A stretch of DNA of 46,709 bases from assembly GCF_004348335.1 (NCBI RefSeq), contig NZ_SMJW01000026.1, positions 1-46,709 on the forward strand. Direction: 5' to 3'. A program made the translations under genes and the position numbers. Every line of letters starts with the position of its first letter. Positions within the stretch are counted from its first letter, which is position 1. The notes under the pieces were generated by a model that saw only the letters and a program-made list of their open reading frames with translations, had not been told where the DNA came from and ran no database searches. Below, piece after piece: positions 24,521 through 33,288 of the stretch. The DNA comes from Actinomadura bangladeshensis (GTDB lineage: Bacteria; Actinomycetota; Actinomycetes; Streptosporangiales; Streptosporangiaceae).

Positions 24521-25669
24521 CTAGTGGGTGCGGGAGGCGGCGTACTGATCGACTGCGCGCTGGTAGGAGGCCATGTGCGCCTCGGCGGACGCCGACCAGG
24601 AGAACTCCTGGGAGCGGGCGTGCGCGGCTTCGGCCAGGTCGGCGCGGCGGGACGGGTCGTCGATGAGGGCGGCCAGAGCGCCCGCTATGCCGGGTGCGTC
24701 GGGTTCGGTGTAGGCGACGGCGTCTCCGCCGACCTCGGGCAGGGGGCCGCGGCGGGTCGTGAGGACGGGCGCGCCGCACGCCATGGCCTCCAGGACGGGC
24801 AGTCCGAACCCCTCGCCCCGGCTCGGGATCGCGAACACCAGGGCACCGCCGAAGAAGCCGGGCAAGGACGGCCACGGCAGGTATCCGGGACGCAGCACGC
24901 GCAGGTCGAGAGGGACGGTCGCGAGGGCCGCGTCGACCTCGTCGTCCCAGCCGCCGCTGCCCGCGAGGACGAGGACCGGCGCGTCGGGACGGCTCGCGCA
25001 CGCCTCGACCCAGCCGCGGATCAGGTTCGGGACGTTCTTGCGCGGCTCCAGCGCCCCCAGGTAGGCGATGTAGGGGCGGCCGTGCAGGCCGAGCCGGTCG
25101 GAGACCTGCTCGACCTCGGCCTCGGAGGGCCGGTGGAACACCTTGTGGTCGACGCCGTGGTAGGCGACGTCGATGTGCGCCGGGTCGGCGCCGAGCACCC
25201 CGACCAGCTCGTCGCGGGTGGCGCGGGACGGGACGATCAGCCGGGTCGCGCGGCGCGCCGCGCTGCGGGTCGCCGACTTGATGTAGGACGTCCGGACCGG
25301 GTCGTGCAGTTCGGGCTCGGTGAACAGCGTCACGTCGTGGATCGTCACCACGGTCGGCAGCGTGGCGCTCACCGGCATCGTGTACGCCGGCAGGTGGATG
25401 ACGTCCGCGCCGACGCGTTCGGCCAGGTGCGGCAGCCCCGACTGCTCCCACGCCAGCCGGGTCGCGCGGTGCGCCAGCGTCGCCGGGCCGGCGACGACCC
25501 GCGCCCCGGGGACGAGGGTCTCGTAGCGTTTCTCGTCCGCCCGCTGGCAGGCGACGGCGAGATCGGCGCCCTGCGCGTGCAGGGCGCCCAGCAGCCCGTC
25601 CACGTACCGGCCGAGCCCGCCGCGGTCGGCAGGCACGGCGGTGGCGTCGAGGAGAATTCGAGGCGCCAC
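24521..25669 (-). CDS. GT4-family (GT-B) glycosyltransferase
   Basis: A 382-aa retaining glycosyltransferase of the GT1/GT4 superfamily. The N-terminal domain has GGLGRYVDGLL and TIHDVTLF. The C-terminal domain has the hinge YLGALEPRKN, LAGSGGW and the donor-binding motif SRGEGFGLPVLEAMACG, containing the E-x7-E signature. The start is GTG 25669 because GGGGGA sits about eight bases upstream; ATG 25684 adds five residues. Cytosolic face of the membrane is expected. It likely adds a sugar to a lipid-linked wall-polymer or glycolipid intermediate using the nucleotide sugar made by the adjacent nucleotidyltransferase (inferred). Confidence 0.85.
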   Translation of the reverse strand: MAPRILLDATAVPADRGGLGRYVDGLLGALHAQGADLAVACQRADEKRYETLVPGARVVAGPATLAHRATRLAWEQSGLPHLAERVGADVIHLPAYTMPVSATLPTVVTIHDVTLFTEPELHDPVRTSYIKSATRSAARRATRLIVPSRATRDELVGVLGADPAHIDVAYHGVDHKVFHRPSEAEVEQVSDRLGLHGRPYIAYLGALEPRKNVPNLIRGWVEACASRPDAPVLVLAGSGGWDDEVDAALATVPLDLRVLRPGYLPWPSLPGFFGGALVFAIPSRGEGFGLPVLEAMACGAPVLTTRRGPLPEVGGDAVAYTEPDAPGIAGALAALIDDPSRRADLAEAAHARSQEFSWSASAEAHMASYQRAVDQYAASRTH

Positions 25670-25790
25670 GGTCCATTCCCCCATCCAGCGCGGTCGCGTA
25701 GATCACCCTTTACGTCCGAGCCTACGCCCGTCGGGCGCGGGCTCGCGTGACCTCATTCCACGCGATTCACGATGGGCCCCTACCCGATCA

Positions 25791-26495
25791 CTACCTCTTA
25801 CGCGCCTGAACGAGCACGATGCTTCCGCGCTCGTTGGGCGCCTTGCGGTCGGCGAGGGCGACGAGGGGGGTGAGCGGGGCGGCGGCGTTGAAGCCGACCT
25901 TGCCGCCGTAGGTGGAAAGCGACAGGTAGAGGCGCTCGGTGGCGGCCGTGCGGAACTGGTAGCTGTGCTTCACCAGGTCGAGGCCGCGCTCGTCCATCAG
26001 CTTGCGCAGGCTGTCGTGGGTGTAGGTGTGCTGGACGTGGTACTTGGCCTTGTGCGCGTCGCGGAGCTTCGGCCACGTGTCGGCGCGGCTCAGCACGTCG
26101 GCGGACATGTAGATCTCACCGCCGGGCTTCAGCACTCGCGCCATCTCGTCCAGCGACCTGCCGCCGTCGTCGAAGTGCTCGATCGCGCAGACGGACAGGA
26201 TGGCGTCGAACGACCCGTCCGCGAAGGGGAGCTTCAGCGCGTCGCACTCGATCAGCGCGGGGGCGTTGGCCAGCGTCCGCCCGTAGACCATCTTGCCGCG
26301 GGCGAGGTCGATCGACACGGCGTCGGCGCCGCGCCTGCGCGCCCGCCCCGCCCAGTAGCCGTCGCCGCCGGCCACGTCGAGGACGCGCCTGCCGCGCAGG
26401 TCGCGTCCCATCCAGTCGAGCAGCGTCCCCGCCTCGCGGTACCGGCACACGTGCACCTGGTGCCCCATGAAGGCGACCACATCCGAAATCTTCAT
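25791..26495 (-). CDS. Class I SAM-dependent methyltransferase
   Basis: A 234-aa methyltransferase of the methyltransferase_11 type. Motif I is VLDVAGGDGYWA, motif II/acidic loop is AVSIDL, post-I is PFADGSFDAILSVCAIEHF and motif III is VLKPGGEIYM. The C-terminal half (about residues 130-230) is substrate-specific and not recognised. It lies between glycosyltransferase genes and diverges from the flippase-like gene with a 60-base gap, so it probably methylates a sugar, lipid carrier or polymer end. The substrate is unknown. Confidence 0.83.
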   Translation of the reverse strand: MKISDVVAFMGHQVHVCRYREAGTLLDWMGRDLRGRRVLDVAGGDGYWAGRARRRGADAVSIDLARGKMVYGRTLANAPALIECDALKLPFADGSFDAILSVCAIEHFDDGGRSLDEMARVLKPGGEIYMSADVLSRADTWPKLRDAHKAKYHVQHTYTHDSLRKLMDERGLDLVKHSYQFRTAATERLYLSLSTYGGKVGFNAAAPLTPLVALADRKAPNERGSIVLVQARKR

Positions 26496-26555
26496 CGTCC
26501 CCCAACTCTAGGCCGCCCGGCCGGGTGCGAGGCAGCGTTCGCCTACGCTGGGCGG

Positions 26556-27530
26556 GTGAAGATGAGGGTCGTCGCCGTGCGGGCGCTGCGGGTGTTCCTG
26601 GTCCTGCTCGCGCTCGCGTTCTGCGGCTACAGCGTCGCCTCCCAGTGGGACGCGACGGTGCGGGCGTTCGAGCAGATGTCCTGGGCGGCGCTCGCCGGGG
26701 CCCTGGTCGCCGGGCTGGCGGGCCTCTTCATCTGGATGCTCGGCTGGCGGGAGTTCCTCGCCGGGCTCGGCTCGCCGCTCCCGGTACGCGCCATCTTCCG
26801 CATCTCCGGGATCTCGCAGCTCGGCAAGTACGTGCCCGGCAAGGTGTGGGCGCTGGTCACGCAGATCGAGATGACCCGCGAGCACAAGGTGCCGCCGGAG
26901 CGCAGCTTCGGATCGACGCTGCTGGCGGTGGCGACGTCCACGGCGTGCGGGCTCGCGGTCGCGGCGGTGACGCTGCCGCTCACGTCGAAGGCCGCGCGGG
27001 ACGAGTACTGGTGGCTGTTCCTCCTCGCGCCCGTGCTGCTGGTGCTGCTGCACCCGAAGATCGTGACCTGGGCGCTCGGGACGATGCTGCGGCTGATCCG
27101 CCGGCCGCCGCTGGAGCACCCGGTGAGCCTCGCCGTCACGCTGCGCGCCATCGGCTGGACGGTCCTCGGCTGGATCCTGTTCGGCGTGCACACCTGGCTG
27201 CTGTGCATGGCCGTCGGCGGGGACGGCACGGGCCTGCCGTTCGTCGCGACCGGCGCCTACGCGCTGGCGTTCGTCGCCGGGTTCCTGGTGTTCATCGCGC
27301 CGGGCGGCATCGGGGCGCGGGAGGCCGCGCTGACGGTGGTGCTGACGCCGGTGCTGCCGGCGGGCGCGCCGGTCGTCGTCGCGATCGCGTCCCGGGTGCT
27401 GCTGACCCTCGCCGACCTGATCAACGCGGGGGTCGCGCTCCTGCTCGGGCGTACCGCTCCGCGGGCCGGGAATGAACCCCCCTCGAAGGAGCTTGTGACG
27501 GGTACGCAGCCGACGAAGGAGGGACCGTGA
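26556..27530 (+). CDS. Lysylphosphatidylglycerol-synthase-TM/flippase-like membrane protein
   Basis: A 324-aa integral membrane protein with about seven to eight hydrophobic helices. Diagnostic features of the LPG_synthase_TM/UPF0104 family are GKYVPGKVWALV in the first third and a Gly-rich FIAPGGIGAREAALT near residue 250. Members are flippases or membrane domains associated with lipid-linked glycan or aminoacyl-lipid pathways. No lysyl-transferase domain is present. The start is GTG 26556 or ATG 26562. The stop overlaps the thioredoxin start as GTGA. Context suggests movement of a lipid-linked intermediate in wall-polymer synthesis (inference). Confidence 0.78.
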   Translation: MKMRVVAVRALRVFLVLLALAFCGYSVASQWDATVRAFEQMSWAALAGALVAGLAGLFIWMLGWREFLAGLGSPLPVRAIFRISGISQLGKYVPGKVWALVTQIEMTREHKVPPERSFGSTLLAVATSTACGLAVAAVTLPLTSKAARDEYWWLFLLAPVLLVLLHPKIVTWALGTMLRLIRRPPLEHPVSLAVTLRAIGWTVLGWILFGVHTWLLCMAVGGDGTGLPFVATGAYALAFVAGFLVFIAPGGIGAREAALTVVLTPVLPAGAPVVVAIASRVLLTLADLINAGVALLLGRTAPRAGNEPPSKELVTGTQPTKEGP

Positions 27531-27850
27531 CGGCCCCGATCACCGTGACCGACGCGACATTCGCGGACGAGGTCCTCAAGAGCGATACCCCGGTGCTGGT
27601 CGACTTCTGGGCCGACTGGTGCGGGCCGTGCCGCATGATCGCCCCGATCCTGGAGCAGATCGCCGAGGAGAAGGACGGCAAGCTCAAGATCGCGAAGATG
27701 GACTACGACGCGAACCCGCAGACGCCGAACAAGTACGGCGTGATGGGGCTGCCGACCCTGCTGCTCATCAAGGACGGCGAGCCCGTCCAGCAGATCGTCG
27801 GCGCCAAGCCGAAGCGCGCCCTGCTCAAGGAGATCGAACCGCACCTCTGA
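27527..27850 (+). CDS. trxA: Thioredoxin
   Basis: A 107-aa classical thioredoxin with the active site WCGPC in FWADWCGPCRM and the cis-Pro loop GLPTLLLIKDG. There is no signal peptide, so it is cytosolic. GTG 27527 has the strong site AAGGAGGG at ideal spacing and overlaps the upstream stop, so translation is coupled to the flippase-like gene. Its TGA abuts the stop of the convergent GT4 gene, forming TGATCA with no bases between. Family function: dithiol reduction of cytosolic substrates. It is probably a secondary thioredoxin rather than the main trxA-trxB pair, since no reductase gene is near. Confidence 0.93.
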   Translation: MTAPITVTDATFADEVLKSDTPVLVDFWADWCGPCRMIAPILEQIAEEKDGKLKIAKMDYDANPQTPNKYGVMGLPTLLLIKDGEPVQQIVGAKPKRALLKEIEPHL

Positions 27851-28930
27851 TCATCGAACCGCTGTGAGCGCGTCGATGTAGGCGGCCCACAGCGGGCCGT
27901 GGTCGACCGGGCGGACGCCGGAGCGGAGGCGCTCCGGCTCCCCCGGTTCGTAGAAGCGGCGCAGCGCGGACGCCAGGGACGCGGCGTCGTCCGGCGGGCA
28001 GACGAGCCCGTCGACGCCGTCGCGGATCTGGTCCGCGAAGCCGCCCACGTCGGTGGCGATCACCGGCAGGCCGTGCTCGTAGGCCATCCAGACGTTCTGC
28101 GACGCGGTCGCCGTCCGGTACGGCAGGACGAGCGCGTCGGCGGCGGCGAACAGGCCGGGAACGTCGGCGGCCGGCACGTAGCCCGGACGCAGCTCCACCC
28201 GCGAGGTCAGGTCGAGCGAGCGGATCAGCTCGCGGGTCTCGTCCAATCCGCCCCAGAACTCGCCCGCGACGGTCAGCGCCACGTCGTCCGGGCCTTCGGC
28301 GAGGGCGCGCAGCAGGACGTCCAGGCCCTTGTACGGGCGGACGATCCCGAAGAACAGCAGCCGTCGCCGCACCTTGTCGTCACCGGATGAGACGGCCCCC
28401 GACGAGGGCAGGTGCGCCGCCATCTCCGCGACCCGCACAGGGCGCGAGGTAAGACCGCGCGCCACATCGGCCTGCGCGTCGGTGTGGACCAGGACTCCGT
28501 CCACCTTCCGCAGCAGCCGCTTCATCAGCGGCTCGTCGTAAGGCTTGCGCTCATGCGGCAGGACGTTGTGGCACAGCGCCACCACCCGTGTCCGGCCGCC
28601 GATACCGGCCAGGATCCCCAGGTAGGACGGCACTTGAACGGTGCTCAGCACCACCAGCACGACCAGGTCGCAGGAGCGCAGCGCGCGCCCCGTGCGGTAC
28701 CAGCCGTCGGGGCGCCGCCAGTCGAGCCGGTGCCGGGTGCCGGGGAACGGCTCGCCCTCCGGCTCGGCGATCGTCTGCTGCCCCGGATACAGGAACCCCG
28801 GGTACTGGGCGCGCCACGACTCGATGACGACCTCGTGCCCGGCGGCGGCCAGCCGGTGCGCCAGCTCGGTGGTGTGCCGGGCGCCGCCGCCCTTGTACGG
28901 GAACGCCGGGCCGACGATCGCGATGCGCAT
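27851..28930 (-). CDS. GT4-family glycosyltransferase
   Basis: A 359-aa GT-B-fold enzyme. The N-terminal glycine loop is PAFPYKGGGARHTTELA. The C-terminal domain has FFGIVRPYKGLDVLL, VAGEFWGG, and a donor site around VLPYRTATASQNVWMAYEHGLPVIATDVGG in which the usual first Glu is replaced by the TASQ form. Such variants are common in actinobacterial GT4 enzymes. ATG at 28930 starts just after the GT2 gene (17 bases), so the two are cotranscribed. Likely transfers a sugar onto the lipid-linked substrate made by the upstream GT2 (inferred). Confidence 0.84.
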   Translation of the reverse strand: MRIAIVGPAFPYKGGGARHTTELAHRLAAAGHEVVIESWRAQYPGFLYPGQQTIAEPEGEPFPGTRHRLDWRRPDGWYRTGRALRSCDLVVLVVLSTVQVPSYLGILAGIGGRTRVVALCHNVLPHERKPYDEPLMKRLLRKVDGVLVHTDAQADVARGLTSRPVRVAEMAAHLPSSGAVSSGDDKVRRRLLFFGIVRPYKGLDVLLRALAEGPDDVALTVAGEFWGGLDETRELIRSLDLTSRVELRPGYVPAADVPGLFAAADALVLPYRTATASQNVWMAYEHGLPVIATDVGGFADQIRDGVDGLVCPPDDAASLASALRRFYEPGEPERLRSGVRPVDHGPLWAAYIDALTAVR

Positions 28931-28947
28931 GCCCCGGGCCGCCACCG

Positions 28948-30024
28948 CTAGACGTCGCCGCGCGATCGGACGATCAGGTCCGCCAGCAGCGCCAGCGACG
29001 CGATGATCAGTCCGGTCACGAAGATCATGATGGTGTTGTTGGCGAAGTAGCCGAAGTGCACCACCATGTCGAACACGCCCTTGAGCAGCCCGATCACGAT
29101 CAGCCACAGCGCCGGCGGCATCAGCACCTTGAGCGGGTTGAAGTACATGACCATCCGCAGGACCTGCAGGATGTAGCGGTAGGCGTCCTTGGTGAAGTGG
29201 AACTTCGACTTGCCGGCCCGCTTGGCGTAGTCGATCGGCACGTACCGGACCGGGTGCTGGTTCGACAGGAACGCGATCGTGATCGTGGTGACGCAGGAGA
29301 ACCCGGGCGGCAGCAGCCGCAGGTACGGCAGCGACACCTCGCGGCGGAACGCGCGCAGCCCCGAGTTCAGGTCCGGGATCCTGGTGTTGGTGAGCCGCTC
29401 GGCGACCTTGCGGATGAACCACTTGGCGGGGACCCGCAGCATCTTGTGCGTCCCCTCCTCGGTGGTGCGCGCCCCGACGACCTGGTCGACGGACGGGTCG
29501 GTGTCCAGGACGTCGACGAGCTCGGGGATCCGCTCGTTCGGGTAGGACATGTCGGCGTCCGTCCACACGACGATGTCGCCGCGGGCCTGCTGGGAGCCGA
29601 TCCGCCGGACGGTGCCCGAGCCGCTGTTGTTCTGGAACGCCATGACCCGCATGTGCGGGAAGCGCGGCTCCGCCTCGCGCAGCCGGGCGAGCGTGTCGTC
29701 GGTGGAGCAGTCGTCGACGGCCAGCAGCTCGTAGGTCTTGCCGCTGTTGTCCATCGCCTTGCAGATGCGCTCGACCTCGTCGATCACGTGGTCCTGCTCG
29801 TTGTAGCAGGGCAGGACGATCGTGACGTGGACGGGCCCGTCGTCCGTAGCCGCGGGGGCGGGCGCCGCCGCGGGCGCGGGCGGCGCCTCCACGGGCTCGG
29901 CGGGCGCGGCGGGTTCGGCGCTCTCGACCGGCCCGGTGCCCTCGGCGGGCGCGGCCGGCTCGGCGGGCGCGGCCGGCTCGGCGGGCGCGGTCTCGGACGT
30001 CGGCTCGGCAGACTGGGTGCTCAC
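28948..30024 (-). CDS. GT2-family polyprenyl-phosphate glycosyltransferase with Ala/Pro/Glu-rich head
   Basis: A 358-aa enzyme with a 60-residue low-complexity head built from PAEPAAPAEP-type repeats. The GT-A domain follows: VTIVLPCYNEQDHV, LLAVDDCSTDD, TDADMSYP (the DxD metal site) and NSGLRAFRR. Two C-terminal transmembrane helices lie at about residues 285-345. This matches DPM1/GtrB-like transferases that load a sugar onto polyprenyl phosphate on the cytosolic face. Start GTG 30024. Followed by the GT4 gene 17 bases later and preceded by a GT-C-like membrane protein that could use the polyprenyl-linked sugar outside. The repeat head is unusual for the family. Confidence 0.83.
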   Translation of the reverse strand: MSTQSAEPTSETAPAEPAAPAEPAAPAEGTGPVESAEPAAPAEPVEAPPAPAAAPAPAATDDGPVHVTIVLPCYNEQDHVIDEVERICKAMDNSGKTYELLAVDDCSTDDTLARLREAEPRFPHMRVMAFQNNSGSGTVRRIGSQQARGDIVVWTDADMSYPNERIPELVDVLDTDPSVDQVVGARTTEEGTHKMLRVPAKWFIRKVAERLTNTRIPDLNSGLRAFRREVSLPYLRLLPPGFSCVTTITIAFLSNQHPVRYVPIDYAKRAGKSKFHFTKDAYRYILQVLRMVMYFNPLKVLMPPALWLIVIGLLKGVFDMVVHFGYFANNTIMIFVTGLIIASLALLADLIVRSRGDV

Positions 30025-30108
30025 GCAGCGCGAGGATACTCGCCCGCGCCGGCCTCAGCAGCCTCGTCGGCCATGCGGGCGCGCTCTCCGGGCCTCCGGA
30101 GCGACCGG

Positions 30109-32154
30109 TCAGGGTGCGGACGGCGCGGCGATCCAGACGTCCATCGTCAGCCCCCACGTCCCGCCGGGCGGCTTGGTGAGGGTGCGGCCGTCCTGCCGCG
30201 TCCGCACGTGCAGGACGTGTTCCGGCGTCCCGTACGGCGCGACCTGCTCCCGCTTGGCCGCCATGATCACCGGACGCCGGCCCGCCCGCTGCACGCCGGC
30301 GACGACGCGCTGCACGTCGTCCGGCGTCGCCCCGCCGCTCGTCCGCGCCGCCGGAACCCCGCACATCCCGCGCACGACCTGCAGGAACCGGTCGGCCGTC
30401 GACTGCTCGACCACCACGACCGAGCTCCGCCCCGGCAGCTTGCCGCACATGCCCCGCACCGCGCCCACCTCGTGCTGCTCCGTCCGGCTCACGAGGAAGC
30501 CGCCGGACGTCAGCACGATCGGCACCAGCATCAGCAGGACGCCGGCGACCGCGCCCCGGTTGACCAGCTTCGGCCCGTACCCGAGCCGGCGGACGCGCCG
30601 CACCGTCCACGCGGACGCGAATACGGTGAACAGCAGCAGGCCGGGGATGACGAGGCCGATCAGCCGCCGGGACGCCCACGGGTGGTCCGGCGTGATCCCC
30701 GGCCTGACCAGCACCTGCGTCGTCGTCCACACGATCATCGCGTAGGGCAGCAGCCATTGCGGTGACTGGCCGCGCAGAAGCCGGCGCACCACCAGCGCGG
30801 CGCCCAGCGTCGCGAACAGCAGCGCGGGGACGCCGATGTACCAGGCGACCCAGTACAGGGACAGCTCCGAGTACTGCCGGGTGCCGTCCACCGGGAGGTG
30901 CTGGATCCGCTGCACCATCTCGATGAACCGGACGTTCAGCTCGTCGTCCTGCGTCGCCGGCACCCGCCGGACGGTCTGCACCAGCGGCCGGACCGCGAAG
31001 CCGGCCATCACCAGCACGGTCAGGCCGGCGGCGGCGCCGGGCAGCGGGCCGCGCGCGACCTTCGAACCGAGCGCCCGCAGCCGCGTCCCCGTCCGGTCCG
31101 CGCGCAGCAGGGCGGCCATGGCGACCGTGGCGACGAGGACCGCCGCGCTGATGGCCAGCAGCGGCTTCAGCGACGCGTCGAGGTACCTCAGGTACGGCCG
31201 GGACAGCGTGAAGCCCTCGGCCAGCCCGGCGCCCGCGCCGAGCAGCAGCCCGCCGGCCGCCCAGTACCCGGCGCCGCGCCGCAGCCCGATGAGCAGGCCC
31301 GCGAACGCGAGCACCGGCAGGACGTCCCGCAGCCCGTCGATGCGGACCAGCACGATCAGCCCGAGCGCGAGGCCCGCCAGGAGCGCCTTCACATCGGCGT
31401 GCCGCCCGCGCTCCCGGCGCGCGTCGTGCATCAGCGACAGCCCGCCCAGCAGCAGGACGATCGCGGGCAGCTCGCTGAACGTGCTGCGCGAGACGTAGAG
31501 CATCGGCAGCGTCAGCGCGAGCAGCAGCGCCCCGGCGGGCGCCCAGCGCGGGCCGACCAGCCGCGCGACGAGCCCGGCGAACGCGAGCACGCAGCACGCG
31601 CCGAGCAGCGGCGCCATCAGCAGGATGCCGTGGGTGCCGCCGATCCAGCCGCCGAGCGCGAGGACCAGCGGCATCCCCGCCATGAACTGCGGGACGATCG
31701 CGCCGCCGTCCGCGTAGAAGGCGGGGCTGTCGAAGCGGAGGACGGCGTCGGGGCCGCCGAACGCGTCCGTCGTCCGCGGGATGGGCAGCGACCCGTGCTC
31801 GGCCAGCCAGGTCGCGAACTGGACGTAGGACGCAGGGTCGCGGCGGACGACGATCTGCTCCGAGCACATGACCACCTGGAGCACCAGGAACGCGACGGTG
31901 ATCGCGAGGACGCTCCCGGTGGCCCACCAGGGCGCCGCGTCCGCATGGCCGCGGCGGGGCCGGTCACCGGCGGCGCCGGCCGGGGCGCGCAGCCCGAGCC
32001 ACAGGATGACCGCCGCGACCGGCACGAACAGCGCGATCGCCGGGACCGGGCGGAACACGCCCGCGAGCAGCAGCGGCAGCGCGACCGCCAGCCACGCCAC
32101 GACGAGCAGGGCCGGGGCGAGGGTGGCGCGGGCGAGCAGCCGGCCAGCGTCCAT
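30109..32154 (-). CDS. Large polytopic membrane protein, GT-C/GT39-like
   Basis: A 681-aa protein with about thirteen hydrophobic helices and a soluble C-terminal domain of roughly 130 residues outside. The first extracytoplasmic loop has VVRRDPASYVQFATWLAEHG, in which an Asp in the first long loop resembles the catalytic Asp of GT-C glycosyltransferases (polyprenyl-phosphate-sugar dependent). ATG 32154 is preceded by GGCGGA. It is followed 84 bases later by the polyprenyl-phosphate glycosyltransferase, a natural donor-synthase/acceptor-transferase pair. The specific family was not identified; GT39/ArnT-like is the best reading. Confidence 0.65.
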   Translation of the reverse strand: MDAGRLLARATLAPALLVVAWLAVALPLLLAGVFRPVPAIALFVPVAAVILWLGLRAPAGAAGDRPRRGHADAAPWWATGSVLAITVAFLVLQVVMCSEQIVVRRDPASYVQFATWLAEHGSLPIPRTTDAFGGPDAVLRFDSPAFYADGGAIVPQFMAGMPLVLALGGWIGGTHGILLMAPLLGACCVLAFAGLVARLVGPRWAPAGALLLALTLPMLYVSRSTFSELPAIVLLLGGLSLMHDARRERGRHADVKALLAGLALGLIVLVRIDGLRDVLPVLAFAGLLIGLRRGAGYWAAGGLLLGAGAGLAEGFTLSRPYLRYLDASLKPLLAISAAVLVATVAMAALLRADRTGTRLRALGSKVARGPLPGAAAGLTVLVMAGFAVRPLVQTVRRVPATQDDELNVRFIEMVQRIQHLPVDGTRQYSELSLYWVAWYIGVPALLFATLGAALVVRRLLRGQSPQWLLPYAMIVWTTTQVLVRPGITPDHPWASRRLIGLVIPGLLLFTVFASAWTVRRVRRLGYGPKLVNRGAVAGVLLMLVPIVLTSGGFLVSRTEQHEVGAVRGMCGKLPGRSSVVVVEQSTADRFLQVVRGMCGVPAARTSGGATPDDVQRVVAGVQRAGRRPVIMAAKREQVAPYGTPEHVLHVRTRQDGRTLTKPPGGTWGLTMDVWIAAPSAP

Positions 32155-32292
32155 CAATCCGCCCCGCGTTCGTCAGTGCGGTGCGCGCCCGCCCGCCTCC
32201 GGTTCATGGGGTGGTCATCCACCCGTGCGGAGCGTAGCGGCACTGGCCGGGTGGTGACTCCCGGACGATCACGCGGGCATAGGCTCGGGTCC

Positions 32293-33177
32293 ATGAGCGC
32301 ACACGGCCCGAGCGGGGCGACGCCCGCGGAGCTGCTGCGGCGGCGGGTGGCGGACGACCCGTCCAACCCGCTCGTCACCTTCTACGACGACGCGACCGGC
32401 GAGCGGGTCGAGCTGTCCGCGCGGACGTTCGACAACTGGGTCGCCAAGACGGCGAACTTCCTGGTGGACGGCCTCGGCGCCGAGCCGGGCGGCCGGGTCG
32501 TGCTCGTCCTGCCGCCGCACTGGCAGACGGCGGTGTGGCTGATGGCCTGCTGGTCGGCGGGGCTCGTCGCCGAACCGGTCGACCCGGAGTCGGTGAAGGG
32601 CCGGAGCGGCGAACCGGTCGGCTCGTCCGGGCCGTATCACCGTGGGGGGACGACCCCCCACACCCCCCGCAAGGGCCCTTACATCCTTGCGGCGGCTCAG
32701 GAGGTGCTGGACAAGGTGATCGACGACGCGGAGGCCGAGGAGATCGTCGGGCTGTCGCTGCACGCGCTCGGCGGCCCGCTCGCCGACTGCCCGCCCGGCG
32801 TGACCGACTACGCCGACGAGGTCCGCGGTTACGGCGACCGGTTCGAGCCGGTACCGGGAGTGACGCCCGAGGCGCCCGCGCTCGATGTGACAAACACCAC
32901 ATTGGACGCCGCCGAGCTGGTGGCCGCCGCCCGCGAAGCCGTCGAGAAATGGGAGCTGGACGTGCGCGACCGGCTCCTCGTCGACATGCCGTTCGCCACA
33001 CTCGACGGGGTGCTGGCGGGCCTTCTTGCACCACTAGCATCGGGTGCTTCCGTCATAATCCAACGAAACTTCGACAAAGCCACACTAGATCGACGTCTGA
33101 CCGTGGAGCATGTGACGGTGGTGGCCGGTCCGCCCGGACCGGATGGCGCATCCGGGCCCCCGTACCGGCTCGCCTGA
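32293..33177 (+). CDS. TIGR03089-like truncated AMP-binding protein with an in-frame insert
   Basis: A 294-aa protein resembling actinobacterial TIGR03089 proteins, which look like the N-terminal part of AMP-forming acyl/CoA ligases (AELLRRRVADDPSNPLVTFY, GGRVVLVLPPHWQTAVWLMA) but lack a full catalytic core. The function of the family is not established. Around residues 100-128 it has a Gly/Pro/Arg/Thr-rich segment encoded by a G/C palindrome (32642-32661), after which the family sequence resumes at GPYILAAAQEVLDK. The insert looks foreign to the family and lengthens the protein. Often found beside an LCP gene, as here. Start ATG 32293. Confidence 0.72.
   Translation: MSAHGPSGATPAELLRRRVADDPSNPLVTFYDDATGERVELSARTFDNWVAKTANFLVDGLGAEPGGRVVLVLPPHWQTAVWLMACWSAGLVAEPVDPESVKGRSGEPVGSSGPYHRGGTTPHTPRKGPYILAAAQEVLDKVIDDAEAEEIVGLSLHALGGPLADCPPGVTDYADEVRGYGDRFEPVPGVTPEAPALDVTNTTLDAAELVAAAREAVEKWELDVRDRLLVDMPFATLDGVLAGLLAPLASGASVIIQRNFDKATLDRRLTVEHVTVVAGPPGPDGASGPPYRLA
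32642..32661. repeat. G/C palindromic repeat inside the TIGR03089-like gene
   Basis: A perfect inverted repeat, eight bases each arm (GTGGGGGG and CCCCCCAC) around ACGA, followed by ACCCCCCGC. A similar element lies at 33232-33252. It is translated in frame here. Confidence 0.8.
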
Positions 33178-33231
33178 CCTACGCTCTCCTTGCCCCGTCC
33201 ACCGACCCGACCCTGAAAGCGGGCGAGCACC

Positions 33232-33252
33232 GTGTGGGGGACGCCCCCGCAC
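33232..33252. repeat. G/C palindromic repeat upstream of the LCP gene
   Basis: GTGTGGGGG and CCCCCGCAC form a nine-base stem with one G-T wobble around ACG, in the 111-bp gap between the TIGR03089-like stop and the LCP start. It is related to the element at 32642-32661. It could fold in RNA as a hairpin (attenuator or processing signal), or be a dispersed repeat. Confidence 0.7.
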
Positions 33253-33288
33253 CCCCCAGTACCGCTGAGACCCCGGACACCGGAGCCG

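Noticed and set aside
27851..31927. One uninterrupted minus-strand frame of about 1,358 codons spanning three genes
   Set aside because: Only its last 359 codons are real (GT4 glycosyltransferase). The rest is an out-of-frame reading of the GT2 and membrane protein genes.
33232..33288. GTG 33232 as start of the LCP protein
   Set aside because: It lies in the G/C palindrome and has no ribosome site; ATG 33289 follows GGAG and gives the expected short cytosolic head.
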